DNA of 64,000 nt, taken from positions 147,337,501 to 147,401,500 of the forward strand of contig NC_060212.1 of NCBI RefSeq assembly GCF_021130785.1. The letters are read 5' to 3'. Every line of letters begins with the position of its first letter. Position 1 is the first letter of the stretch. Shown here piece after piece: positions 24,258-33,993 of this stretch. This DNA comes from Homalodisca vitripennis (lineage: Eukaryota > Arthropoda > Insecta > Hemiptera > Cicadellidae). The notes under the pieces were generated by a model. That model ran no database searches. It had not been told where the DNA came from and saw only the letters and a list, made by a program, of their open reading frames with translations. The position numbers and the translations under genes are program-made.

Positions 24258-24328
24258 GCGCTCTGTGGTGTAATGGTAGCACATTCACCCGGCAAGTGAG
24301 AGATCCGGGTTCGACTCCCGGCGGAGCA
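24258..24328 (+). tRNA. tRNA-like gene, copy 6
   Basis: Same core; the 3' flank diverges after GTTTCAATGTTTATTGAAATT into a (TA)n and poly-T tract, marking the right end of the array. Confidence 0.6.
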
Positions 24329-24358
24329 AGTACTTTTTGCGTTTCAATGTTTATTGAA

Positions 24359-24360
<2 letters not shown>

Positions 24361-24391
<31 letters not shown>

Positions 24392-24394
24392 TTT
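24361..24394. repeat. (TA)n plus poly-T at the right edge of the array
   Basis: About eleven TA units followed by twelve T residues. Confidence 0.95.
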
Positions 24395-24479
24395 AAATCA
24401 ACAAACACCACCGTTAAATAAGTGATTTTCCTAATAAAATTTGAATTTTTATAGCTGTAGTACTTAGAACATTACTTAA

Positions 24480-25499
24480 CCCTCCAACTGGCAGTCACTT
24501 TTTCCTATAGTGGCGGCATGTTTTCGAGCCTAGTGCAAGGGTTTTTTTAAAAAATGTATTAAAAAATATAAATTAAAAGTAATATATATAGAAGTATATA
24601 TTTTTGTGTTCAGAATTAAACATATAATAATATTAGTATTTAAATTTGGCCTTAAAAAAATGTTTACTAAATATTTTTTTCCATGAAATTCAAAATTTAC
24701 ATTTTTTTTTTAATTTGGGGGGGACCATACCTAGCAAACCAAGTTATAGTAAGAAAACTATAAAAGTGAGATAGCCATTTTGTGTCAAATGTATTCTAGT
24801 TTCAGAAACACATAAGCATTATACAAATTTATATAAATATTTATAATTTATAAATTTATAATAAACTATAATAACACTATATAACATAAAGCAGCGATGC
24901 GCATAAATTGTGAAAATAGGGTGTATATGTAAGAGTTTGCTAATAAAAGTTTTACTAATTCAGTTTTACTTCAATACATGTTATATTGCATATTTTATTA
25001 CTCAGAATGAAGTAAACTATACAGCAGTAGTAAAATAAATTCAATAACTTTTTTTTGAAGAGTCGAAAAAAGTTTCATTTTGTCATTACTCAAAACTTTT
25101 GCGAAAAATTTTCAATAGATTTTATTTATTCTAAAATATATTTATTTGCACTACTGCAATATTTAACAATTCACCACACACTAAACACAACACTAAAACA
25201 CAAATAAACCTACTAAAACTTACTAATAAACACGACTCGTCACATCAACAACTCAGACGGTATCGACAACATGGCGGTCACAATGAATTGCATCATCTTC
25301 TTTTACGTTCCAAACTACGAACTTGGTACGTTGCAACTACAATACAAAGAGGAATAAAACTATAGTATTCCTTAGGCTTTTTTCCCCGAATCCAATGGTG
25401 CATGAATCGAATCGATACGTTGCCGGAATATACTGTAATGAGTGATTATGCAAAAAAAATGTTTGTTCATCAAAATTTTGATGAACAACATTTGGAGGG
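24480..25499. mobile_element. Non-autonomous piggyBac-like element (TTAA target)
   Basis: The left end reads TTAA-CCCTCCAACTGGCAGTC (TTAA at 24476-24479) and the right end AACATTTGGAGGG-TTAA (TTAA at 25500-25503). The tips are inverted (CCCTCCAA/TTGGAGGG) and flanked by TTAA on both sides, which is the hallmark of piggyBac-superfamily insertions; CCCT tips also fit. The 1020-bp interior is AT-rich with no transposase-like frame. A 26-bp palindrome sits just inside the right end. The short 8-bp terminal repeat leaves some doubt. Confidence 0.6.
25463..25488. repeat. Perfect 26-bp subterminal palindrome
   Basis: TTGTTCATCAAAA followed by its exact reverse complement, centred between 25475 and 25476 with no loop, 11 bp inside the right end of the piggyBac-like element. 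Could be a transposase-binding subterminal site or a decayed hairpin. Confidence 0.85.
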
Positions 25500-25503
25500 T
25501 TAA

Positions 25504-25829
25504 GGATGATATTTTTGCACTAATAATAGGAAAATCAGTGGAGAACTCTCCTGAATTCATAATCTAAATTTAAATCCTGTATAGCCTTTCTGTAACATTT
25601 GTTTTATATCTTGGTCTAAGGAAAAAAAAAAACTTTAGCTTAATATTTTCCATTTTTACTCATTCAGAGTAGATTTAAAAATACAAATTCGTAAATTGTA
25701 TTATTTTGAATACTTTTTGAATCAGTTATGCATTTTAAATTTATAAAAAAATATATTTAATAAACCTTATATAGCTTTTTTTCTTCCCACAGCGTGTAGT
25801 TTTTTCTCATTCTATATCTCAAATCGAAT
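25504..25829. other. AT-rich DNA, nothing recognised
   Basis: No supported feature. Confidence 0.5.
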
Positions 25830-26703
25830 ATACTGTACTCCAACTGGGAATCTATTTGGTTTCCGTTTCCAATTAAACACTACCACCCATTTAACTATTC
25901 TGAGATGCTGCCACAGCAATTGGTTTACATGCTTCAATGAATTGGATCTTCCTCAGGTCTCGGCATAATTCACCTAGTTTTGTCCGTGCTACAGAATTGC
26001 TTTGTTAGTGCGCATTTAATTAATAAAAATAGCGATTCATTTCTAATCGTCTTTACATAGTACATGTGTTCTCAGGATCATGTTCGGAAATTAAATTTTA
26101 TTACACTTGCCAGCAAATAAAAAAAGTTGCATTAGGATCTTAGGGTTTTAAAAGTATACATTGTTAATAGGAAAATACATAGCAGTTTTGTTTGTAAATA
26201 TGTGAGTCATGTTAATTTAAAATTTTGGAATAAGCAGCTACAATAAAAGTCTTTATTAAACTCATCTGGTACGCTTTTCATCACAAGAAAATCAATCGGG
26301 TATTGAATAGGATTATAGAGCTGCTATGAATATATTGGTAACAAAGGAACGCCATTACAGATTGCACCAAAGCAGAGCTGCAGAATAATTTTATCCAATA
26401 TTGAACAAGCCAAGATAAAGTATATTAGCTTCGTATTACACTATAGTATAACCGTTGCAGGGAAATATCTCTTGTAGTTTTAGCACTGTCATCTATTCTA
26501 AAATACCTCGGAATACACTATAGTAGACCATAAGAATTGCATATTGATATGATTTTGCTATCTATAGCTTTGGAAAATTAATACAATATTGCTTTAAATA
26601 AAAGTTACAATAAACCAAAATCGGTCCCTAAGACGTTAGCAGGATGTTACATATGTGTCCATGAACTTTCAGATGGACTTGATTATCAATCTCAATTGCC
26701 TAC

Positions 26704-27118
26704 TGTTGTGGCGTCTGCCACTTTTATTATGTTGGCCGGTGGTCGAACCGATAGCCGTGCTGAGCCTTTCTCGGCTACAGCTGGTTCTGTCGTCTGTTCT
26801 GGGTAGTCGTTTAACCTATTTGCTAGTTATAGCTGTTTTTATTAGTTGTGTTTACTTGTTGCCTTACCTAGTTTATTCTGCAAGAGGTTTATTTGCTCTT
26901 CTCTTGAAGCCAGCTCAAAGTAAAGACGTCCTGAATATTTTCAATGGACAGACATATATCGTTTCGTTCTTCAAAGCTGGCTGCTCCGCTCTTTATAGGT
27001 CCCAACACTGTTACTTCAAGTCATTGCCTTCCAGAAAGGTCCAAGTACCCACAGTTTCGTGTGATATTCCCAGTATTGCTTCCAAATTTCCAGTAAACCA
27101 CCGCTTAAATCAACCTTT
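26704..27118. mobile_element. Insertion present in only one arm of the inverted repeat
   Basis: Left-arm homology stops after GATTATCAATCTCAATTGC and resumes at about CATTGCACTCTGGAGCG. Between them lie ~415 bp, GC-richer than the surroundings, absent from the left arm. The word ATTGC occurs at both edges and could be a 5-bp target duplication. A 166-codon frame (26655-27155, plus) spans the insertion and both edges, is rich in Leu/Val near its start, and matches nothing I know. As it begins and ends in repeat DNA I do not call it a gene. A solo LTR or other fragment is possible. Confidence 0.45.
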
Positions 27119-28794
27119 AACATTGCACTCTGGAGCGTGCATGTTTCAGCTGTAATTTTACGTTTTCCTTTGTTATTATTAGTTAATTGCTATCCATATT
27201 GTTACAATCTTGAAATATAATCTTTACGTTTTAACTCTGGATTTAAATTTATATCTTTCGGTCATTAAGCTAATATCAAATACAAAACTAAGCTACACCT
27301 AAGTAATAAATAAAAAACACCATCTATATAATCTACTTGAATAATTTACCATGAATACATACCATAACTACTTGAGCTCATTCTTTCTTTAAGTAATGGA
27401 TTAATAGGTACTCAAAATTGCTTATCTTTATTATTTTCCTTAATTTGAAATTTTTGGCTTTTGAATTGTTCAGTCTGTTTTTTAAGGTTATTTGTAAATA
27501 ATCCAATGAATTTGTTAAATGACGTATGAACATTAATAGGTCGCAGAACTCTCTTATTACGTATGCAAACTTGTGATTAACTATGGAATTATACCACGTC
27601 CATTTTTTGCACGAAATCCATTCGTATTGAAGAATAGGCAGTGCAGGTTCAGTCCAATGGAAAAAGAAAATGATAAGTTAGAGAAATATTATTATGAAGG
27701 AACACGCGACGATGCAAATAAGAAAATAAACTTCCTTTGCGCTAATGACAGGGTAAACTCTCATCAATATTAATTAGTGCCACTGTCATTGTTTCTTACT
27801 AATGGTCTCTTTACTTGCATAAGTATAATTATACTTTGTAGTCACCGGTTTAAAATTTATGTTGCTTAGGTTCATTATCATAAAAACCTGTTAAATAAAT
27901 AATGTTTTTAATTTTCTACTATTTTATTATTGGAATGATTAAATTAATATTTTTTGAGAATGAGTATTCACGTGCTCAAATAAATCCAAAGCATCCGTTT
28001 GAACGTAAAAATGTTTTATAAGGAAGATGGTGAAGGACGCCTCTCCAGCCTTATCTGTAATGTGGGTATTTCCAGAAGATTAGCAATATATGCCATCTTT
28101 TTGGCACTGTTACTCTAAGCAAGTAAATGTGATGATTGGGTAAATATTTGTACAAACGTAGTATTTTTTAATAGTATGAGGAACAAACGCCAAAGTCGAC
28201 TAGTGACTTTAAATCCTGAATGTAATCTTCAGTGAATTAATTATGTTATATAATGCCTGTGTGTAAACGAGTAACTATTTTATCTATTACCATGTATTTA
28301 CAGAATTACGTAACCCTTCCGACAACATACATATTAAGCTTATTAACTATACTTGAAAGTATGTTTTATTGAATACATTTGAGTATAAGAATAAGTATAA
28401 GAAGCTTGTCAGTTTTAATCCATTTTCAACAAATTTACTATGGCAACAAATCGGCTGGCATTTTTACCGAAGAATATGTTGGATAATTTAATCACGAGAA
28501 GCGTTGAATAGGTAGGAATAAAAACTTTGAACTTTTTACAATAAAAGCAATTTTGTAATTTAATAAATAGGATTTAACGTAGTTTTATATTCACACAAGT
28601 TTAGTGTTGATTCTTAAAAATAGTTTATATGATGATAATATTATTACGAGGCTGATTATCAAGCTTTTATAATTATTGTACATTGGTCCTACAGGATGTT
28701 TATAAAGTCTATACATTTATTTGATATTATACTACTTTAAACAGTGTTTGTTGCACTTAATCTGAAAAAATACTTACAATAGATATTAATACCA

Positions 28795-29062
28795 ATTTGT
28801 TTTGGATGAAATACGAATAGGAGGAAGAGGTTTTTACACGTAAATTTATAAAGCCAGACATCACAAGGATAATAGTCGAAAATGTGTTAAACAAGTATAA
28901 ACTTAAATGTAATGTTGCTAAAGACAACCGTTCTGAGAGACCATCTATAACTGAAGAAACCATGAGGCGTTTAAGTGATATTAATGACACGTAGTCTCTA
29001 AATCTGCCAGGAGACTGAGCAGGAACTTAGGCGTTCCACAAACAACAGTTTCGGTCTGTGGA
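28795..29062 (+). pseudogene. Transposase N-terminal remnant (HTH region), right arm
   Basis: The plus strand reads FTRKF.KPDITRIIVENVL, NKYKLKCNVAKDNRSERPSI, TEETMRRLSDIND, a stop, SLNLPGD and, in another frame, RNLGVPQTTVSV. The order (NKY..., basic 'NRSERPSITEETMRRL', then 'LGVPQTTVS') is that of the helix-turn-helix part of Tc1/mariner-type transposases. At least two stops or frame changes break it, and no catalytic domain follows. The counterpart in the left arm (2700-3015, minus) shows that the segment belongs to the repeated element. Confidence 0.5.
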
Positions 29063-29080
29063 AGAGCGCAGACAGTTGAG

Positions 29081-29470
29081 GGCTAACACATCGAGTTATT
29101 TTGGTTTGTGGTTTGTATCAGTAATTTGTACACTAATAACTGTAATGTAAGAAATTATATTATTGGCTGCTGATACCAAACGGCATGGCCGATTAAATTT
29201 TTTTTACCAAAATACAGCATTTTTTACGAGCTTCGATTTGAGGTGTCATACGGTATTAGTTGGAATTTTAAAATATTTGCTTTGGGTAGGGGGGACATGG
29301 AGGTGAGCACCCCCATTTTGAAAATAATTTCTTGTTCCCCCAATTAGTACTATACACTCCCGTTAACAGAATTTTGATACTTGGGCTATAAGTCTTTTTA
29401 TAAGAGTTTGAAATTTTTAAATGAACACCTTGTATATAGATGTTATACTTGGATTTATTTTGAATCTATA
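29081..29470. other. AT-rich DNA between inverted-repeat arm and mariner-like element
   Basis: No gene. AAATGAACACCTTGTATATA at 29419-29438 resembles the inner-to-outer end of a Tc1/mariner terminal repeat, but I find no matching opposite end. Confidence 0.4.
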
Positions 29471-29972
29471 CAGGGTGATTCATGAAGTTCTCCCCCCCCA
29501 CTTCTACAGCACATTTTACAGTAAAAAATAATGAAAAAATGTTATATAAAACATAGGTCCGAAAACGCTTCGTTAGCGAGTTACAGCTAGCGAAAGATTT
29601 CACCTGAATTCCTGGGTTAAAGAGGAAAATAAAAGCCATACTGAACTTTTGGAAAGGTTAATTAAGTAAGCAATATCGTGGATTCTTATGTATTTTTACC
29701 TGATAAAGCTAATAAAATAGGTTTCAGAACTGTACCTCGTGTAGTAGTTTTTGAGGGATTTAGGGTTAAATGCAAAAAATTGGGGCACGAAAAACAATGT
29801 TTTTTTTAAGTTTGATGTACAATAACTTTGTTAAATTGGTAATAAATACATAAAATTAACGAACATTAATTGTAGAGAATTTAATTCTGAGAACATTGAT
29901 ATAATCAAAGTCTAAAATAAAACAGAAATAAGTACCAAAAAATCGATTTTATTCAGTATAATACATTACTAG
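29471..29972 (+). repeat. Left terminal inverted repeat of the mariner-like element
   Basis: Pairs with 31517-32016. Includes CTTCGTTAGCGAGTTACAGC, AATTGGGGCACGAAAAACAA and the inner end AATACATTACTAG. Confidence 0.88.
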
Positions 29973-30017
29973 TTTGAAGCAAAAATTAATCAGGTTGGGA
30001 CATCCGTACGCACCTTT

Positions 30018-31081
30018 TTATAATAGATGTTCGAAAATGAGGCCATCATTATCAATACATTTTGCAGCACGTTTGTGTATTGCTTTTGTTGCGTTTCTTA
30101 ATTTTTTCAGGACTCCCCTGTATCTGCACAGCCGAATCCATAATACGGGCAATTAATTCATCACGAGAATTCACTTTTGTCTTGTATACACTGTCTTTCA
30201 TCCATCCCCAGATGCAATAAACCAATGGAGATAGATCTGGTGATCTTGGTGGCCAAGGGTGAGGCCCTCCACGACCAATCCAGTGTCCAGGAAATTGATG
30301 ATTTAAGTAAGCAGAAACGGCACGTGAAAAGTGGGGAGGTGCTCCGTCATGCTGGAAGTACAAATTTTGTCTGAGATGTAAAGGAACATTCTCTGAGCTG
30401 CGGCAACTCTTCTTGAAGGAAATGCAAATAGAACTCAGCATTTAGGCGTCCAGGTAATATGAAAGGTCCAATCAGCGATTGTGCAAAAGGCCACACCAGA
30501 CATTGACGCTAAATCGGTGTTGAAAGTTCTGTTCCACTACCTCATAGTGGATTTTCTTCTGCCCATGAGTGTTCATTGTGCAAAGTTATTGACACCATCC
30601 CGAGTGAATTGTGCCTCATCCGTAAACAAAATACGCTTGTAGAGTTGATTATTTAATATTCAAAAAGTTGCAAAAACTCCAAGCGAAGCGGACCATCCCC
30701 TAGCTGTAGATGTTGAACCTTTTGTTTATGAAACGGATAAAATTTGTTTCGATTAAGTGACCTCCAAAACCGTTGACTGCGAAAACTCCTATCCGCCTAG
30801 AAATACGTCGTGTACTTACACACCTGGACTGCGATGAACAGCATTAAATAACAATATCATCATCAAGTTGGACAGCTCGTTCATAATTGGTTCTAGTACT
30901 TGGTAGTGATCCTGTTTCCCGAAGAGTACGAAAAGTTCCTGATATTGTTTTGGTATCTGGAATCCTCCTATTAGGGTAAACGTAGTTCATATTCTTCTAC
31001 AGCAGCTCTAGCATTACCATTACAGTAACCCTAAATAAAAACCATATCAGCGTATTCCTCTGATGTAAATAAGAAAGGCAT
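30018..31081 (-). pseudogene. Mariner-like DDE transposase, frameshifted
   Basis: The minus strand starts ATG at 31081 with MPFLFTSEEYADMVFI, then a stop, GYCNGNARAAVEEYE and RRIPDTKTISGTFRTLRETG. This is the N-terminal HTH region common to insect mariner-type transposases of the DUF4817 kind; STRRISRRIGV follows. The catalytic part gives RILFTDEAQFTRDG (first Asp), QHDGAPPHFSRAVSAYLNH (second Asp, near 30347) and WPPRSPDLSPL (third Asp). By my count 36 residues lie between the second and third Asp, against 34 in classical mariners. The C-terminal end AAKCIDNDGLIFEHLL stops at 30018-30020. Several stops and frame changes mean no full protein can be made. The longest open piece is 30052-30441 (129 codons). 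The enzyme would cut and paste DNA in the nucleus at TA sites. Confidence 0.85.
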
Positions 31082-31516
31082 TTTTTCACTGAATAAACAA
31101 TCGAATTATAACTCACAGAAAAATTGCATTTAATAAAAACACGATTCACAGAACCCGATCTCCTGCTGTAGCTTGCAAAAACACCACTAATACACAGTTC
31201 TAACGTAACAGTACAGAATACCATTGTTGATCAGCTGTTATTCGTGCGTTACCAACTTAGAAATTAATAAAACAAAAAACTGCATTTCGATTATTAGTAA
31301 ACAATAAATGGGAAAATGTTTGCTTCATTTATTTTCGAACATTTGATGTAAATTCTTATTAAAAAAAATACAAACGTAATAAAACATGATATTTTTATTT
31401 ACAAACATATTTATTTAACAGTTAATCTTGTTTTCTCAATTTATCTCATCATTAAGGAACAAACATTTTGTTTTTGTTTTATTTTAAACTAAATACCGTA
31501 CGGTATTTCTTTACAG

Positions 31517-32016
31517 CTAGTAATGTATTATACTGAATAAAATAGATTTTTTGGTACTTATATCTGTTTTATTTTAGACTTTGATTATATCAATTTTCTA
31601 AGAATTAAATTCTCTACAATTAATGTTTGTTGATTTTATGTATTTATTACCAAATTTAACAACGTTATTGTACAACAAACTTAAAAAAAAAACATTGTTT
31701 TCGTGCCCCAATTTTTTGCATCATTTAACCCTGAATCCCTCAAAAAACTACTACAGGTACAGTTCTGAAACCTATTTTATTAGCTTTATCAGGTAAAAAT
31801 ACATAAGAATCCACGATATTTATTACTTAATTAACCTTTCCAAAAGTTCAGTATGGCTTTATTTTACTCTTTACCCAGGAATTCAGGCGAAATCTTTCGC
31901 TAGCTGTAACTCGCTAACGAAGCGTTTTCGGACCAATGTTTACATAACATTTTTTCATTATTTTTACTAGTACAATGTGCTGTAGAAGTGGGGGGAGAAC
32001 TTCATGAATCACCCTG
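31517..32016 (-). repeat. Right terminal inverted repeat of the mariner-like element
   Basis: Starts CTAGTAATGTATTATACTGA, the reverse complement of the inner end of the left repeat, and runs to CACCCTG. Minor differences (for example GTATAATACAT context, poly-T lengths) show independent decay. Confidence 0.88.
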
Positions 32017-33993
32017 TATAGTTTATTTAGTTTGCGCAGACATAGTTTTTTAATATAAAATCCAGTTACTACAATTATAACTTTGTAAAATGCCAAATGA
32101 CTAAATAGAAGTAGACTACAGTTTTCTTTTCAATTAAGAAAAAAGTAGGCTAAACTGCTTTTCCAGTTGTTGTTTAGTAAGTATCTGGTCTTAATTACTT
32201 TTGACAAACTTAGGTTGCTGGTGGTAACAGCTTAAAACTAAAGATAGCTGATGATATGTTGACATTCAACGAAGGCAATTTTACCCAAAAGCTTATTTTC
32301 GACCAGTTTAGGATGAAAATTGGCGTCCAACGCAATTGATGGCCTGAAAAAGTGTTGGTGCTTTGCTAACGGTCAACGGCATTCCACAGACAGACATGCA
32401 CAATAATCTACTAAAATAATAAACTAATGTTGGCTATAGTCTCGTGCTTATAGATGTAGTCTATTTATGGAAGTCTTTTTACCCAACAGAATAAAATACG
32501 AATTATAATTGAATTAAAGGTGACATTAAAAATATGAAATGAAAGTTATAATTTTCAATATCTTATTTAAATTTCCTAGCAAAATATAAGAAAAACATAT
32601 AATGTTAAGAGATATATAACTTGATATAAAATCACAGTACTTATAATAACATAAATATTTATACACAAAATAATTATATAAAGTATTGTATCTTTAAAAG
32701 AAATGATTATGGTTTTGATTATTTATTTTATGGCTGTGACAAGGAAATAAGGGATGAAATACGGACTAGAGTGTGGACAAGGAACGGTGAATTGTGAACC
32801 ATAAGTCAATATGGCCTCTCTGTAATAGAGTTGTCACTATAGACAATCCCAGGAATCGGGTCCGGCTTGGCTCAGTAATGGAAGGTTTGTCGTGACTTGG
32901 GTCCTGCTTTCCTGTCCAAGTTTCTTGCTGTCTTTCATTCCAAACTCTGATATTATACTTTGATGAAATTTATTGCTAACAATTCGATATTTAGTTTCCT
33001 TGTTAAAATTGTGATTTACTCGTTCTTATTCATTATTTGGTATCTGCATGAATGCATTAAAAGAGTACCGGTTCATTCTATAGCACAATCAATATAGTGT
33101 TGTTTTATAGTGTTGACCATAACAAAAATGTAAGAGATTTCCATGAATATTATCACTGAAGTGGAATCTGTACGTGGGAAAGCTAAGTTAAAGGTTTGCA
33201 AATTCCTCACTTAAAATTCATAATGATATAAAAATCTACATAGAGAGAAACCAAATTATTGGGCAGCGCTAGAATGAATGTTTCATTAGATGGTCTGTTT
33301 GTTTAATCCTATTTAGTCTAAATAACTAAACCTTTTAATTTTTCTGTCGGCATTTGCACAATAGAAAATAATATATTGTTTGAATATCCAAAATATTATT
33401 TTCGACAATGATGAATAAATCTGTACAAGATCTGTACTACAATATAAATGTTTAATAAGTACGATATTTTTACAATTATTTGAATTAGCAGTTACCCGCG
33501 GCTTTACACGTGATTGTTTGTTGGATAACAGGTACGTTAGGGGCATATTTTCTGCAAATGGCATAATAAACATTCCCACTTAAAAACTAAGTATTGATCA
33601 CTTGAAGATATGCTATTTCCTGATACATTTAATAATAATTCGAATTAAGCTCAAAGAGCAATGTTTGTTTGTATTCCAATTTAATCATTACTAATCCTCG
33701 ATTAATTTCCTTTTAAAGTAATGATATTTCTGATGTTTTATTTTAATGTGTATGTTGGCATCAACCTAATTCATACGGTGCGATTGGTGATTTTGTCTCA
33801 CGAAGTGGATGACCATAACTACATTTAAATCGTGTGTATTACATAAAATTTTACTTGTCTCTTGTGTGTATTCGTAACTTCTACATTTCACTTGTAATTG
33901 CTTTGGACGTAATTACTTTAGAATACTCTGTTTACAATGACAGCTAAAAATCATATTAGGTGGCACGTAGCTGCTTTAGAGTACTGAGACGTG
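32017..33993. other. AT-rich DNA, no gene recognised
   Basis: Only the Helitron-like end at 33489-33600 stands out. Confidence 0.5.
33489..33600 (-). mobile_element. Fragment of a Helitron-like 3' end
   Basis: The minus strand ends GTGTAAAGCCGCGGGTAACT followed by GCTAATTC, close to the GAAGCCGCGGG(T/A)AACAGCTAG ends of the copies at 52.3-56.3 kb. The terminal CTAG is altered to CTAA. The 5' limit is not defined. Confidence 0.4.

Larger units (their letters stand above)
23021..24360. repeat. Palindromic array of six ~252-bp tRNA-like units
   Basis: Three units read on the minus strand (tRNA-like parts at 23087, 23339, 23593) and three on the plus strand (23754, 24006, 24258), spaced 252-254 bp. 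Each unit has a 5' flank with GGTATTTGGTCTTCTGATCA, ACGCATATGTGACAGATACG and GAATCGGAAAAAGTAA, the 71-nt tRNA-like core, then AGTACTTTTTGCGATTCAAT and a 3' flank ending TAAAAGTCGTTTGACA. Units are almost identical. The arms meet at about 23652, where the third minus unit is cut inside the tRNA-like core and abuts the 5' flank of a plus unit. Both outer edges run into (TA)n. The ~60-79-codon frames seen here read antisense through the tRNA-like core and are not genes. Confidence 0.9.
25830..29080 (+). repeat. Right arm of the 3.2-kb diverged inverted repeat
   Basis: Plus strand matches the minus strand of 2.69-5.93 kb (landmarks given there). Compared with the left arm it carries an extra ~415 bp at about 26704-27118. 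Homology ends near 29.08 kb, close to the transposase-like HTH segment. Confidence 0.7.
29471..32016 (-). mobile_element. Tc1/mariner-like transposon with ~500-bp terminal inverted repeats
   Basis: The element starts CAGGGTGATTCATGAAGTTC (29471) and ends GAACTTCATGAATCACCCTG (32016), flanked by TATA on both sides, consistent with TA-targeted integration. The inverted repeats run 29471-29972 and 31517-32016, with a few substitutions and indels. Between them the minus strand carries a decayed transposase frame (30018-31081). Total length is ~2.55 kb, about twice a classical mariner because of the long repeats. Confidence 0.88.

Noticed and set aside
23028..24421. 60-79-codon frames containing APPGVEPGS or STPGGAS type peptides
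   Set aside because: They read through the T arm and D arm of the tRNA-like cores. Such peptides are well-known spurious translations of tRNA genes.
2690..29080. A single 26-kb Maverick/Polinton-like element bounded by the inverted arms
   Set aside because: No polymerase, integrase, ATPase or protease sequence is seen between the arms, and the arms themselves carry transposase-type remnants and are too diverged from each other.
29419..29438. AAATGAACACCTTGTATATA as the end of another mariner
   Set aside because: It resembles such an end, but no matching inverted end could be found and the transposase remnant before it lacks the catalytic part.
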